Shown: positions 48,852 to 56,504 of the stretch, in pieces
Numbering within the stretch: the stretch's first letter is position 1
Layout of the letters: the number at the start of each line of letters is the position of its first letter
NCBI GenBank assembly: GCA_025998675.1
Contig: AP024673.1
Location: 2,240,562-2,304,561 of the forward strand
DNA: 64,000 nt
Direction: 5' to 3'
Source: Fimbriimonadales bacterium
Lineage (GTDB): Bacteria; Armatimonadota; Fimbriimonadia; Fimbriimonadales; GBS-DC
Program-made: the position numbers and the translations under genes
The notes under the pieces: model-generated
Seen by the model: the letters and a program-made list of their open reading frames with translations, nothing else
Told to the model about the DNA's origin: nothing
Database searches by the model: none

Positions 48852-51014
48852 TCAGATACTGCGCACTTGCTCGGCAATTTGCTGCAACACATGCTTGCGC
48901 GTGATGCGTTTTTTAAACAGAGACTCCATCCGCTTCGCTGTGTTTTCCGCCTCGCGTGTGTTGCCTGCCGCTTTCTGGGCATGCGCCAGGGTCAGCATCG
49001 TCATGCCGAGCGTGATGTTGTCCAGCCCGCGCATGGGGTCTTTCTCGCTGACCTCGATAACAGGCTGCAACAGTTTGACGCTCTCTTTGGGCTGGGGCGC
49101 ACGAATCGCCACATGGCTATCCGGGGTCACGATTTTGAACTCCCGCGTGGCGTTTATACCCTGAACCAGACGCGCATAGAGGGTGAGCGGGTGGCTCGGA
49201 TATTCGTCGATCAGGGTATTCAGGGTGGCGTTGCCCTGCCGCAGCGTCTCGGAGTCGGAGCCGAGCAGCGCAAACAGCGTCCCAACCTGTTCGTTGAGGA
49301 GCATTTCGGCGATAATCTGGTCGGTCTCGTTCAGCGGCGGGCGCACGAACAGATCCACGATGTTCGACACTACCGTTGAGCCATCCGGGGCGTAGTACAG
49401 CGCACGGAGCTGGTAGCGTCCCACCTGATCGAAGTAGAGCCCGTCTTTACCGAAGCCGATATATGCGCTTTCGTACGCTGATGGGAACTGCTCGTCCAGC
49501 GTGCGCATCTCGGGCGCGGCGCAGTGTTCAATGAGCGGCTCGTAAGTCACGATGTCGCCGTTCGGCTTGCGGATGGCAATCTGCACATAGCCATCGTTCG
49601 GGTGCAAGCGCAGATTGGCTTCCTGCTCCCAGAGGCTCATCGTGTAGAGTTTGATTTCCACCACGACGGGCTCACCGTAGGCGAACGCCTTTTTAGCCTC
49701 CAGCTCCAGCTTCAGCGATGTCTGTGTGGCGATAGGGGCGTCAAACGCCTCGCCATCGGTCAACGCAGCGCCTTTCGTGAAGTCGCGCCCACCCGGAATG
49801 ATGTCGTCTCGAAGCGCATGCCGCAGGTGAACCACTTCGAGGTCGTCGAACTGGAAGGGGAACGCGCCCCAGAACGCAGCGGGACCGCCGGGGTAGTACC
49901 ACGGGTAGTTCATCCACGAGAGGGAGGCGGGGCGATTGGGGGCAGGGGGAGTCGCGTAGCTTTTTTGCCACGAGTGGAGTAAGTTGAAGCAGTGCCCCAG
50001 CTCATGCACATAGGTGTAGAGCTGCAACCGTCTCTGCTCGGCAGTGCTGCCGCCAATTCCCCGATGAAACACGGCGCAGCCCTGTCGTTGCTTGCCCTGC
50101 TGGTCGAACATTATCCCGTATAGCCCGGGGCCAAGCTCATGCTCATAGGCGGCAAGCAGCCAGACTCGCCACTGTGGAACATCACGCCAGAGACTGAAGT
50201 GCCGCACCATAGAGGCATGAAGCTCCGAATCGCTCCATTTCTGGTTCGGTCCAGCCTCGCTGAGGGGGATCACATTCGGCGCGCCTGCCATCTGCATGTC
50301 GATGCCTGCTTCCGCGAACGCCTGAGGCACGCTCAACACACGCGCAGGTCCTCCCGATGGCAGCGCCCCCGTGTCATACGAGTCGAACGGCGCAACGCCC
50401 TGTACGCAATCCACCTCCAGCTGAACCGTGCGGAAGTGTCCAGACTCATAGGAGCAGACATAGGTCGCACCCTGCTGCCCAGAGGCAGTGTGGAAGGTAA
50501 TCGTCGCGTCTGCAGGCGGCTGGAGAATCAGCGTGCGCGGGATGGTGACCCGAATGTGGTTGAACGGCGTCGTCCATGTCGTGCGCGCTGTGCCACGCAC
50601 CGTGACCGTGGTGGAGGTGACGCTCAAGGTGGGTGAGTCCACAATGAAAGAGCCAAAGTAGCGGATTGTCCCACCCGAAACCGTGTAGAAATCGCCACTG
50701 ACGCGGCTCATCGGTCGTCGCCCATCCACATCGACGCGCAGTTCCAGTTCCCACGATCCCAGACGCCCACGGTAGCGTCCGCTTACCGTGCGCCGCCGAA
50801 TCGGTAGACGCGGTACCACGGGACGGGGAACGATAGGGGGGCGGGGCAGCGTTTCTGCGCTCTCCGCAATCGACAACTCCTCTACAACGCCTGACTCTGC
50901 AATCTCTGCTTCCTCAATCGATGCAGCAATCAACGCTTGCGCAGTATCCTCGACGCTCCACTCGAACTCGGAGATACCCGCACCATCCTGTACTGCGGGA
51001 TCCTGCAACTTCAT
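48852..51014 (-). CDS. metzincin-like zinc metallopeptidase without signal peptide
   Basis: 720 residues. The zinc site HELGHCFNLLH near residues 336-346 is the HExxHxxGxxH-like metzincin motif (with Asn in place of the usual Gly), and a Met-turn candidate is SLSWMNYPWYY downstream. The protein has no signal peptide; instead it opens with an acidic stretch of about 60 residues (SVEDTAQALIAASIEEAEIAESGVVEEL) and a PRPPIVPRPVVPRLP hinge, then two beta-sandwich-like regions. The C-terminus (about 560-720) is helical. Activity, cleavage target and mode of export are unknown. AAGGAGG precedes the ATG; promoter TTGCAA-18-TATGAT. Confidence 0.75.
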   Translation of the reverse strand: MKLQDPAVQDGAGISEFEWSVEDTAQALIAASIEEAEIAESGVVEELSIAESAETLPRPPIVPRPVVPRLPIRRRTVSGRYRGRLGSWELELRVDVDGRRPMSRVSGDFYTVSGGTIRYFGSFIVDSPTLSVTSTTVTVRGTARTTWTTPFNHIRVTIPRTLILQPPADATITFHTASGQQGATYVCSYESGHFRTVQLEVDCVQGVAPFDSYDTGALPSGGPARVLSVPQAFAEAGIDMQMAGAPNVIPLSEAGPNQKWSDSELHASMVRHFSLWRDVPQWRVWLLAAYEHELGPGLYGIMFDQQGKQRQGCAVFHRGIGGSTAEQRRLQLYTYVHELGHCFNLLHSWQKSYATPPAPNRPASLSWMNYPWYYPGGPAAFWGAFPFQFDDLEVVHLRHALRDDIIPGGRDFTKGAALTDGEAFDAPIATQTSLKLELEAKKAFAYGEPVVVEIKLYTMSLWEQEANLRLHPNDGYVQIAIRKPNGDIVTYEPLIEHCAAPEMRTLDEQFPSAYESAYIGFGKDGLYFDQVGRYQLRALYYAPDGSTVVSNIVDLFVRPPLNETDQIIAEMLLNEQVGTLFALLGSDSETLRQGNATLNTLIDEYPSHPLTLYARLVQGINATREFKIVTPDSHVAIRAPQPKESVKLLQPVIEVSEKDPMRGLDNITLGMTMLTLAHAQKAAGNTREAENTAKRMESLFKKRITRKHVLQQIAEQVRSI

Positions 51015-51070
51015 GGTAATGCCTCCTTAGATTAGATTCCAACCCCCAATATTTGCAGATTGGTCAAAAT

Positions 51071-51100
51071 ATCATACCCTATGGAACACATTAATTGCAA
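51071..51100 (-). promoter_or_regulatory. promoter of metzincin gene
   Basis: TTGCAA (51100-51095), an 18-bp spacer and TATGAT (51076-51071, preceded by GGG) on the minus strand, in an AT-rich region unusual for this window. The leader of about 50 nt ends with AAGGAGG. Confidence 0.6.
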
Positions 51101-51110
51101 GAGGCAATTC

Positions 51111-51142
51111 CAGAAAACTTTACATGTAAATAAAGTTTTCTG
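51111..51142. terminator. 12-bp hairpin over stop codon of 99-residue gene
   Basis: CAGAAAACTTTA (51111-51122) and TAAAGTTTTCTG (51131-51142) form a perfect 12-bp stem with an 8-base loop. On the minus strand the stem spans the last codons and the TAA stop of the 99-residue gene. AT-rich; no clear U-run after it, so it may be a weak terminator or stability element separating the gene from the metzincin gene. Confidence 0.5.
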
Positions 51143-51419
51143 TTTGAAGCCTCAGTTGCATGCGATTGTCGTTTATGGAGGCTCCGAGATAAAGGTCCTG
51201 TTGCAGGGATAAATCCGTACTCGCACGAATCGCGCGATTGGGCAGGCGAATCTCGACATGGTAGTCGCCCGGAGGCAGTTCCAGTTCGTGGCTTTGCGCC
51301 AGGCTGATGCGCAAATCGGTAGAGACGCTCTCGTATCGGGCAGCGAGCTGGTGATTCACCCACAGTTCGACAGTATCCCCTGCGAACCCCTCCTGCAAAT
51401 CTATCTGAAGTTTTGGCAT
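51120..51419 (-). CDS. small beta-rich protein upstream of metzincin gene
   Basis: 99 residues from ATG 51419, with CGGAGG nine bases upstream; the frame extends further back but that part lies over the barrel gene end. The sequence is strongly beta-alternating (LQIDLQEGFAGDTVELWVNHQLAA, ELELPPGDYHVEIRLPNRAI, MQLRLQTENFIY), like a single immunoglobulin or carboxypeptidase-regulatory-like domain, with no signal peptide and no cysteine. It lies 105 bases upstream of the metzincin gene in the same direction, from which it is separated by a hairpin and a promoter. Possibly an inhibitor, substrate or accessory of that protease. Confidence 0.65.
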   Translation of the reverse strand: MPKLQIDLQEGFAGDTVELWVNHQLAARYESVSTDLRISLAQSHELELPPGDYHVEIRLPNRAIRASTDLSLQQDLYLGASINDNRMQLRLQTENFIYM

Positions 51420-51454
51420 GGCGATGGCCTCCGGGCACTCAGTGCGCCAGTACG

Positions 51455-51473
51455 CCCAGTATACCTCACTGGG
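51455..51473 (-). promoter_or_regulatory. -10 element within small palindrome
   Basis: TATACT on the minus strand (51463-51458), preceded by GG, serves the 99-residue gene with a leader of about 32 nt. It lies within CCCAGT (51455-51460) and ACTGGG (51468-51473), an inverted repeat that could be an operator. Confidence 0.4.
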
Positions 51474-51499
51474 AACTCCTGTGCCCGCGAGACTCACGC

Positions 51500-53191
51500 C
51501 TAAAACTGCACGCCCATGCGCAGGCTGCCCGAATAGTTGGGGCGCTGTTGCGGCTGGGCGTCGGCGCGGGGGATTTGCAGCTGCGCCTCCAGCGACAGGT
51601 AGAAGCCTGCCATCTGGCGCGTCAGCCCCAGGCGCACCATTGCCTCGCGCAAAAAAGCGTCGCGCTCCCACTCAGACTGCTGGTAGCTTAGACCGAGCAG
51701 GGTGTTCGCGTCGAGGCGTCGGCGCACTCCCAGCGTGTAGCGTCGTTCGGTGAGCGATTGCCCCAGCGGGTTCTGTTCCGCGTAGCCCGCCTCGACATCC
51801 CACGCGCCCTGTCGCCAGCGGAGCTGGTACTGCTCGCTCTGCACGGGCTGGGGCGCGCCCTGATGGAGGGGGTGTTGCGCGAGCTGTCCGCTGAGCGACA
51901 GCCCTTCGCCGAGCCGCCAGTCCCACTGCACCTGCTGGCTGCGCAGGTTCAGCCCGCGCAGCCCCTGATAGTCGCGCTCGCGCAGGGTGAGTTGCAATCC
52001 GCGAATAGGTTGCGCCTGCACATGGTAGCCGCGCATCTGCCCAGCGTTCTCAGCGGCTTCGAACTCGCCGCCGACGCGCAGGCGGGGGTCCAGCTGCGCC
52101 TGCACGCCGAGTTGCGCGGCGCGATGCTGGGCGTCCTCGCGCCAACGCTGCTCCAGCCCGACGCTGCCCTGCACCGTTGGCGTGCCGAACCGCACGCCGA
52201 CGCCGCTCTCCTCCGTGCGCCCACCCTGCGAATCGTCCACCGTGCGATGGCGCAGCTCCACTGCTTGCCCCAGCTCGGTGCGCACCTGTGTCTGCTGCAC
52301 CGTGCGCGCGCCCTGCGATTGCGTTTGCTGTTCCAGATTCAGGCGCACGGCGTCGGAGGGGCGCATCTGCACAGCGGCGCGGTCCACCACTTGCGTCGGC
52401 TGGTTGCCCAGCGCCGCCATCTGTCGCTCCAGCGAGACCCGAATCTGCTCCAGTTGATAGTTCAGCCCCGCGCTCCAGCGTTGCTGGGCGGGCGCGCCTG
52501 CCGCCAGCGATTCTTGGAGGCTCCACTGCAGGCGCGTGCGCAGGTTCGAATCGGGCTGGAACAGCAGGTTCGCCTCGGCGCGTTGCTGCCCGCTCGCCAG
52601 TCCGTAGGGCTTCGCGTCGCCGAAGTCGCTATCCACGCGGCTGAACTGGAATCCGCCCTGCCAGCCTGTGCTGGTGCGCCACTGCGAGCGGAGCTGGAGC
52701 AGCGCGGGCGCATCGTCGCCCTGCGGATTGCGTACCAGGTAGAGCGCCTCGCCCTCGCGCGAGTGTTCCTGCCATGTGGCGCGCAGCCCCAGATCGGTCG
52801 TTGGGCGGTTCGGATCGCCTGTGATTCGCCCGCGCAAGCTCAGCGCGGCGGGACCCATGCGCGCCAGCTCGGTCTCCAGCGCGACATCGGGGTTCGCGTT
52901 GCGCTGGGAGACGCCGCTCTGAATGCGGTAGCTTACGCGGGCGGTCTGCCCCGTGCGCAGCGGCGCGGCGAAACGCACCTGCCCTGTCGCGTAGTCGATC
53001 CAGTAATCGCTCTCGCGCACGAGCCAGCGCGTCTCCACCAGCACCATCTCGGAGCGTTCCACCACGCGGTTATAAGTGAGCGTATACGGACCAGCGACGC
53101 CGCGCCCCACCAGCGTCTCGGCGACAAACTCCTGCGCCGTCGCCCCCGCCAACACACACGCCATCCATAGCGTCCAAACAGCCCCTCTCAT
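51500..53191 (-). CDS. outer-membrane beta-barrel-like protein
   Basis: 563 residues from ATG 53191, 9 nt from a TATTCT -10. Signal peptide at 1-20 (VWTLWMACVLAGATAQ). Residues about 25-100 form a small beta domain with YNRVVERSEMVLVETRWLVRESDYWIDYATGQVRF, also seen in other large envelope proteins of this phylum. From about 110 on, regular alternating strands with polar turns and many Gln/Arg (LNLEQQTQSQGARTVQQTQVRTELGQ) suggest a barrel of some twenty strands, and the final residue is Phe, the usual signal for outer-membrane insertion. Pore or transport function unproven. Confidence 0.75.
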   Translation of the reverse strand: MRGAVWTLWMACVLAGATAQEFVAETLVGRGVAGPYTLTYNRVVERSEMVLVETRWLVRESDYWIDYATGQVRFAAPLRTGQTARVSYRIQSGVSQRNANPDVALETELARMGPAALSLRGRITGDPNRPTTDLGLRATWQEHSREGEALYLVRNPQGDDAPALLQLRSQWRTSTGWQGGFQFSRVDSDFGDAKPYGLASGQQRAEANLLFQPDSNLRTRLQWSLQESLAAGAPAQQRWSAGLNYQLEQIRVSLERQMAALGNQPTQVVDRAAVQMRPSDAVRLNLEQQTQSQGARTVQQTQVRTELGQAVELRHRTVDDSQGGRTEESGVGVRFGTPTVQGSVGLEQRWREDAQHRAAQLGVQAQLDPRLRVGGEFEAAENAGQMRGYHVQAQPIRGLQLTLRERDYQGLRGLNLRSQQVQWDWRLGEGLSLSGQLAQHPLHQGAPQPVQSEQYQLRWRQGAWDVEAGYAEQNPLGQSLTERRYTLGVRRRLDANTLLGLSYQQSEWERDAFLREAMVRLGLTRQMAGFYLSLEAQLQIPRADAQPQQRPNYSGSLRMGVQF

Positions 53192-53200
53192 CCTACTTGT

Positions 53201-53206
53201 AGAATA
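53201..53206 (-). promoter_or_regulatory. -10 element for beta-barrel gene
   Basis: TATTCT on the minus strand preceded by CGGG, 9 nt before the ATG at 53191. Confidence 0.5.
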
Positions 53207-53264
53207 CCCGAATTGCGGTTCCGAAGTTGCATCCACGCCGACAGGAATCGACGCTTCGATGGTG

Positions 53265-53456
53265 TATTATTAAGCAAGCCATTTGTGCGCGGACAGAGGC
53301 TGCGCGGATTCGCCGCCGTTGCCGATAATGCAGGTAGATGCAGCGGCGTGCGGGATTGAGCGTCGGCGATGGGGCGAGGGCGACCGGGACGGCGTACAGG
53401 TGGGTGCGGCGCTGGAGCAACGGGGCTGCAGACGCGCCAAGTGAAGGAGGTGCAAC
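53265..53456 (+). promoter_or_regulatory. long leader region before gmk
   Basis: TATTAT (53265-53270) preceded by GTG is the only -10 candidate before gmk and would give an unusually long leader of about 180 nt, since gmk has a Shine-Dalgarno at 53446-53450. A 38-codon frame starting at ATG 53328 ends close to the gmk start, but its composition is not convincing. I see no known riboswitch fold. Confidence 0.3.
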
Positions 53457-54092
53457 TTGAACACTATGGCGAAGCCTGGCGCGCCTGCGCAGGGACTGCT
53501 GATTGTGCTGTCGGGTCCTGCGGGCGTGGGCAAAGATACGCTCATCGAGCAATGGCAATTGGTCGCGCCGAATGTGCGCCGACTGGTCACCTACACCACG
53601 CGCCCGCAGGCGCTCACGGAACGGCACGGGCTGGACTACTATTTCGTGACGGAGGCGGAGTTCGACGCGCTGCGAGCGCAGGGCGCGTTTATCGAGTACG
53701 CGCAGGTGCATGGCAACTGGTACGGCACGCCGCGCCGTGAGATGGAAGAGCTGCGCAACGCGGGACGCGATGTTGTGCTGCGCATCGATGTGCAGGGCGC
53801 GATGCAGGTGCGCGCGCAGTACCCCGAAGCCATCCTGATTTTCGTCGCGCCGCCCTCGCTGCAGGAACTTGAACAACGCCTGCGCCGACGCGGACGCGAC
53901 GACGAAGAATCAATCCAGCTGCGCCTGCTCAACGCGCGCGAAGAGATGGAATATATCCCCCGGTACGATTACCTCATCATCAACGACGACCTGAACCGCG
54001 CGCTGGAGACGCTGCGGTGCGTGCTGATTGCCGAGCGCCATCGCGTGCGGAACCTGATGCAGCAGCCGTTGCAGGAGGTGGAGAGCGCATAA
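53457..54092 (+). CDS. gmk: guanylate kinase
   Basis: 211 residues from a TTG start at 53457, chosen because GGAGG at 53446-53450 is 6 bases away; an ATG at 53466 is possible. The P-loop GPAGVGKD is at 20-27 and the GMP-binding RLVTYTTRPQALTERHGLDYYFV with EAEFDALRAQGAFIEYAQVHGNWYGT is typical. It phosphorylates GMP to GDP, needed for nucleotide and ppGpp pools. In many bacteria gmk follows yicC and the DUF370 gene remA; neither is present here, only a long leader. Next gene starts 1 base after its stop. Confidence 0.95.
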   Translation: MNTMAKPGAPAQGLLIVLSGPAGVGKDTLIEQWQLVAPNVRRLVTYTTRPQALTERHGLDYYFVTEAEFDALRAQGAFIEYAQVHGNWYGTPRREMEELRNAGRDVVLRIDVQGAMQVRAQYPEAILIFVAPPSLQELEQRLRRRGRDDEESIQLRLLNAREEMEYIPRYDYLIINDDLNRALETLRCVLIAERHRVRNLMQQPLQEVESA

Positions 54093-54093
54093 G

Positions 54094-54753
54094 ATGCCAC
54101 AGAGCCGTTCGGTGTCCAGTCGGGGGGCGTCGCGCGAGCCTGAATATGTGACGCATCGCGTCGGCAGGCTGGTGGAGACGGTGCGCCCCACGCCGATTTA
54201 CGCGCAGCCGAATACGCGCAGCGCGGTTCTCTACCCGCACACGCCCGCTCAATTCTATTTGATGATGACGCAGCAGCGGGGCAACTGGCGCGGCGTGCTG
54301 ATGAACAACGGCGCCGTCGGCTGGGTGCCTGCGGGCGCAGTGAAGCTCACGCCTTACGATGTGGTCTACACGCTGCCGCGCGGGGCAGACCCGGCGCATG
54401 TGACGCGCCTGGCGATGCGCTATCTGGGCGTGCGCTACCGCTGGGGCGGCAACGACCCGCGCACGGGCATCGACTGCTCTGCCTTTGTGAAGCTGATTTA
54501 CGAGCAGATGGGGATTCGGCTCCCGCGCCGCGCTCGCGACCAGGCGAAAGTGGGCATGCCCATCACCCGCTTCGAAGACCTGCGCCCGGGCGACAGACTC
54601 TACTTCGCCGTCAAGGGCAGAGAGATTGACCATACGGGGTTGTATATCGGCGACGGCTACTTCATTCACAGCGCACGCTCGCGCGGCGGCGTGCAGGTAG
54701 ACCACCTGAATCATCCGACCTATCGGCGCAGCCTCGTGTGCGCCCGACGATAG
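54094..54753 (+). CDS. NlpC/P60 peptidoglycan hydrolase with SH3-like domain
   Basis: 219 residues. After a basic start of about 20 residues comes an SH3b-like domain (TVRPTPIYAQPNTRSAVLYPHTPAQF to WRGVLMNNGAVGWVPAGAV). The NlpC/P60 domain has catalytic Cys128 (GIDCSAFVKL), His180 (DHTGLYIGDGYF) and a third residue His192. The family cleaves D-Glu-gamma-meso-DAP bonds in the cell wall. No signal peptide is clear, so export is uncertain, or the true start differs. It starts 1 base after gmk and its last 16 bases overlap the BrkB gene. Confidence 0.88.
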   Translation: MPQSRSVSSRGASREPEYVTHRVGRLVETVRPTPIYAQPNTRSAVLYPHTPAQFYLMMTQQRGNWRGVLMNNGAVGWVPAGAVKLTPYDVVYTLPRGADPAHVTRLAMRYLGVRYRWGGNDPRTGIDCSAFVKLIYEQMGIRLPRRARDQAKVGMPITRFEDLRPGDRLYFAVKGREIDHTGLYIGDGYFIHSARSRGGVQVDHLNHPTYRRSLVCARR

Positions 54754-55607
54754 TGTTGTTGCTTGAACGCCTGCAGCGGCTCTGGCTGTACCGATGGGCG
54801 GCGCAGGTCGCGGAACTCTGGTCGCGTCATGCCGTGCCGCGCCATGCGGCGGCGCTCGCCTTTTTCACGATGCTCACCCTCGCGCCGATGTTGCTCGCGC
54901 TCACGGGCATCGCGGGCTACTTTCTGGGCACGGAGCAGGTCGCCGATCGGATTCTGTCGGGCGTGCGGCGCGGGCTGGGCGAGCAGGCGACTCAGGGCGT
55001 GGAGCAACTGATTCAGCGCACGGTGCTGCAGGGCTCCGGCGCGGGCGCGACGCTGCTGGGGCTGCTACTGGCAGTGTGGGGCGCGTCGGGGCTGATGCAG
55101 AGCCTCAAGGCGTCGCTGGACGCGCTCTGGGACGCGCCGCCCCATTCCGAAAGCGGCGTCAAGCACTGGGTAATCAGCCGTCTGATTGGGGCGGGCGGTA
55201 TTCTGGCGCTGGCGGTGTTGCTGGTGGGCAGTGTAGTTCTGGAGATTGCGCTTGCGGCGGCGCGAGCGCGTCTGCCCGACCATCTGCCCGGCGTCTACTG
55301 GCTCGGCTGGGCGGTGAACCGTTCGCTGCTGCCAGCGCTGCTGATCCTGGGCAACGCGCTGCTCTACTGGCTACTGCCTGCGACGCGCCCGTCGTTCCGC
55401 TACGCCCTGCTGGGCGCGCTGGTCGCGACTCTGCTGCTGCTGGGGCTGCGGGCGTTGATCAGCCTCTACCTCGCGCACTCCAGCGTCGCCACGCTGTACG
55501 GCTCGGCAGGCTCGCTGGTCGCGCTGCTGCTGTGGGTCTACTTCTCGGCGCAGGTCTTCTTTCTGGGCGCGCTAATCGCGCGGGTGGGGCAGGAAGGCGT
55601 CCGCTGA
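54738..55607 (+). CDS. YihY/BrkB family membrane protein
   Basis: 289 residues from GTG 54738, within the end of the NlpC gene; a later ATG at 54763 is out of frame. Six to seven membrane helices and the family's conserved AAALAFFTMLTLAPMLLALTGIAGY (39-63), then SGLMQSLKASLDALWDAP and the C-terminal SVATLYGSAGSLVALLLWVYFSAQVFFLGA. YihY/BrkB proteins are inner-membrane proteins of unknown biochemical function, once annotated as ribonuclease BN in error. Located with cell-wall and gmk genes; no clear pathway. Confidence 0.9.
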   Translation: MRPTIVLLLERLQRLWLYRWAAQVAELWSRHAVPRHAAALAFFTMLTLAPMLLALTGIAGYFLGTEQVADRILSGVRRGLGEQATQGVEQLIQRTVLQGSGAGATLLGLLLAVWGASGLMQSLKASLDALWDAPPHSESGVKHWVISRLIGAGGILALAVLLVGSVVLEIALAAARARLPDHLPGVYWLGWAVNRSLLPALLILGNALLYWLLPATRPSFRYALLGALVATLLLLGLRALISLYLAHSSVATLYGSAGSLVALLLWVYFSAQVFFLGALIARVGQEGVR

Positions 55608-55645
55608 GTGTCTTTGCGCTCCAATGGCGCCGGGCGCGCGACAGG

Positions 55646-55651
55646 TACAAT
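55646..55651 (+). promoter_or_regulatory. -10 element for DNA methyltransferase
   Basis: TACAAT preceded by AGG, 10 nt before the ATG at 55662. Confidence 0.5.
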
Positions 55652-55661
55652 TCGCGCGTCG

Positions 55662-56480
55662 ATGACTCGCAATAACAAGCCGCTGGGTGAAATTGACCTG
55701 ACTCGCTGGGAGCAGTACGACGATATTCTCACCGACAGTCTCTGGCTGCTGGGCAAGCGCGACAACAGCGGCGCGCACACGGCGGACTACTGGGGCAACT
55801 TCGTGCCGCAAATCCCCCAGCAAGCAATGCGCCGCTTCACCCAGCCCGGCGAGCTGGTGATTGACCCCTTCATGGGCTTTGGCACGACGCTGATCGAGGC
55901 GGTCAGGCTCGGACGCTGCGCGATTGGCGTCGATTTGCAACCTGCGTGCGTCGAGCAGGCGCGTGAACGGGTGCAGGCGGAGACCTACGGCGACGGCGGG
56001 CGCGTCCTGCCCATGCTGGGCGACAGTACACGCCCCGAAACCGCCCACGCGGTACAGGAGGCGATGCGCGAATGGGGGTTTTCACACGCGCACCTGCTGA
56101 TTCTGCACCCACCGTATCACGACATCATCCGCTTCAGCGACCATCCCGACGACCTCTCGAACGCCGCCGACATCGATGCGTTTCTGGAGCGATTCGGGCA
56201 GGCGGCAGCGAACTTCGCGCCGCTGCTGGCGCACGGGCGGTTTCTGACGCTGGTCATCGGCGACAAGTACGCGCGCGGCGAGTGGGTCCCACTCGGCTTC
56301 CAGACGATGGAGGTCGTGCGCGCGCAGGGCTTCCGCCTGAAGAGCATCTGCGTCAAAGACATTCAGGAGAGCCGCGGCAAGCGAGGACAGCAGCGTCTGT
56401 GGCGTTACCGCGCGCTCCGACACAACTTCTATGTGTTCAAACACGAATATGTGATGTTTTTTGAGAAGGTGGGGCGGTGA
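55662..56480 (+). CDS. DNA methyltransferase, orphan
   Basis: 272 residues from ATG 55662, 10 nt from a TACAAT; the frame extends to 55608 but the -10 element lies inside. The SAM motif I FMGFGTT is at 70-76 and the catalytic motif IV reads HPPYHD at 149-154, a variant of the (D/N/S)PPY site of N4-cytosine and N6-adenine methyltransferases; motif order suits the beta class (catalytic motif after motif I is reversed relative to some). No cognate restriction gene flanks it. It may regulate genes or protect DNA. Confidence 0.85.
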   Translation: MTRNNKPLGEIDLTRWEQYDDILTDSLWLLGKRDNSGAHTADYWGNFVPQIPQQAMRRFTQPGELVIDPFMGFGTTLIEAVRLGRCAIGVDLQPACVEQARERVQAETYGDGGRVLPMLGDSTRPETAHAVQEAMREWGFSHAHLLILHPPYHDIIRFSDHPDDLSNAADIDAFLERFGQAAANFAPLLAHGRFLTLVIGDKYARGEWVPLGFQTMEVVRAQGFRLKSICVKDIQESRGKRGQQRLWRYRALRHNFYVFKHEYVMFFEKVGR

Positions 56481-56492
56481 GGGCAGCTGGGG

Positions 56493-56498
56493 TATCCT
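56493..56498 (+). promoter_or_regulatory. -10 element for dsbD
   Basis: TATCCT preceded by GGG, 6 nt before the ATG at 56505. Confidence 0.45.
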
Positions 56499-56504
56499 AT
56501 AGGT

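Noticed and set aside
51758-53170. 470-codon plus-strand frame
   Set aside because: Antisense to the beta-barrel gene; low-complexity Leu/Arg/Ala/His composition typical of a shadow frame.
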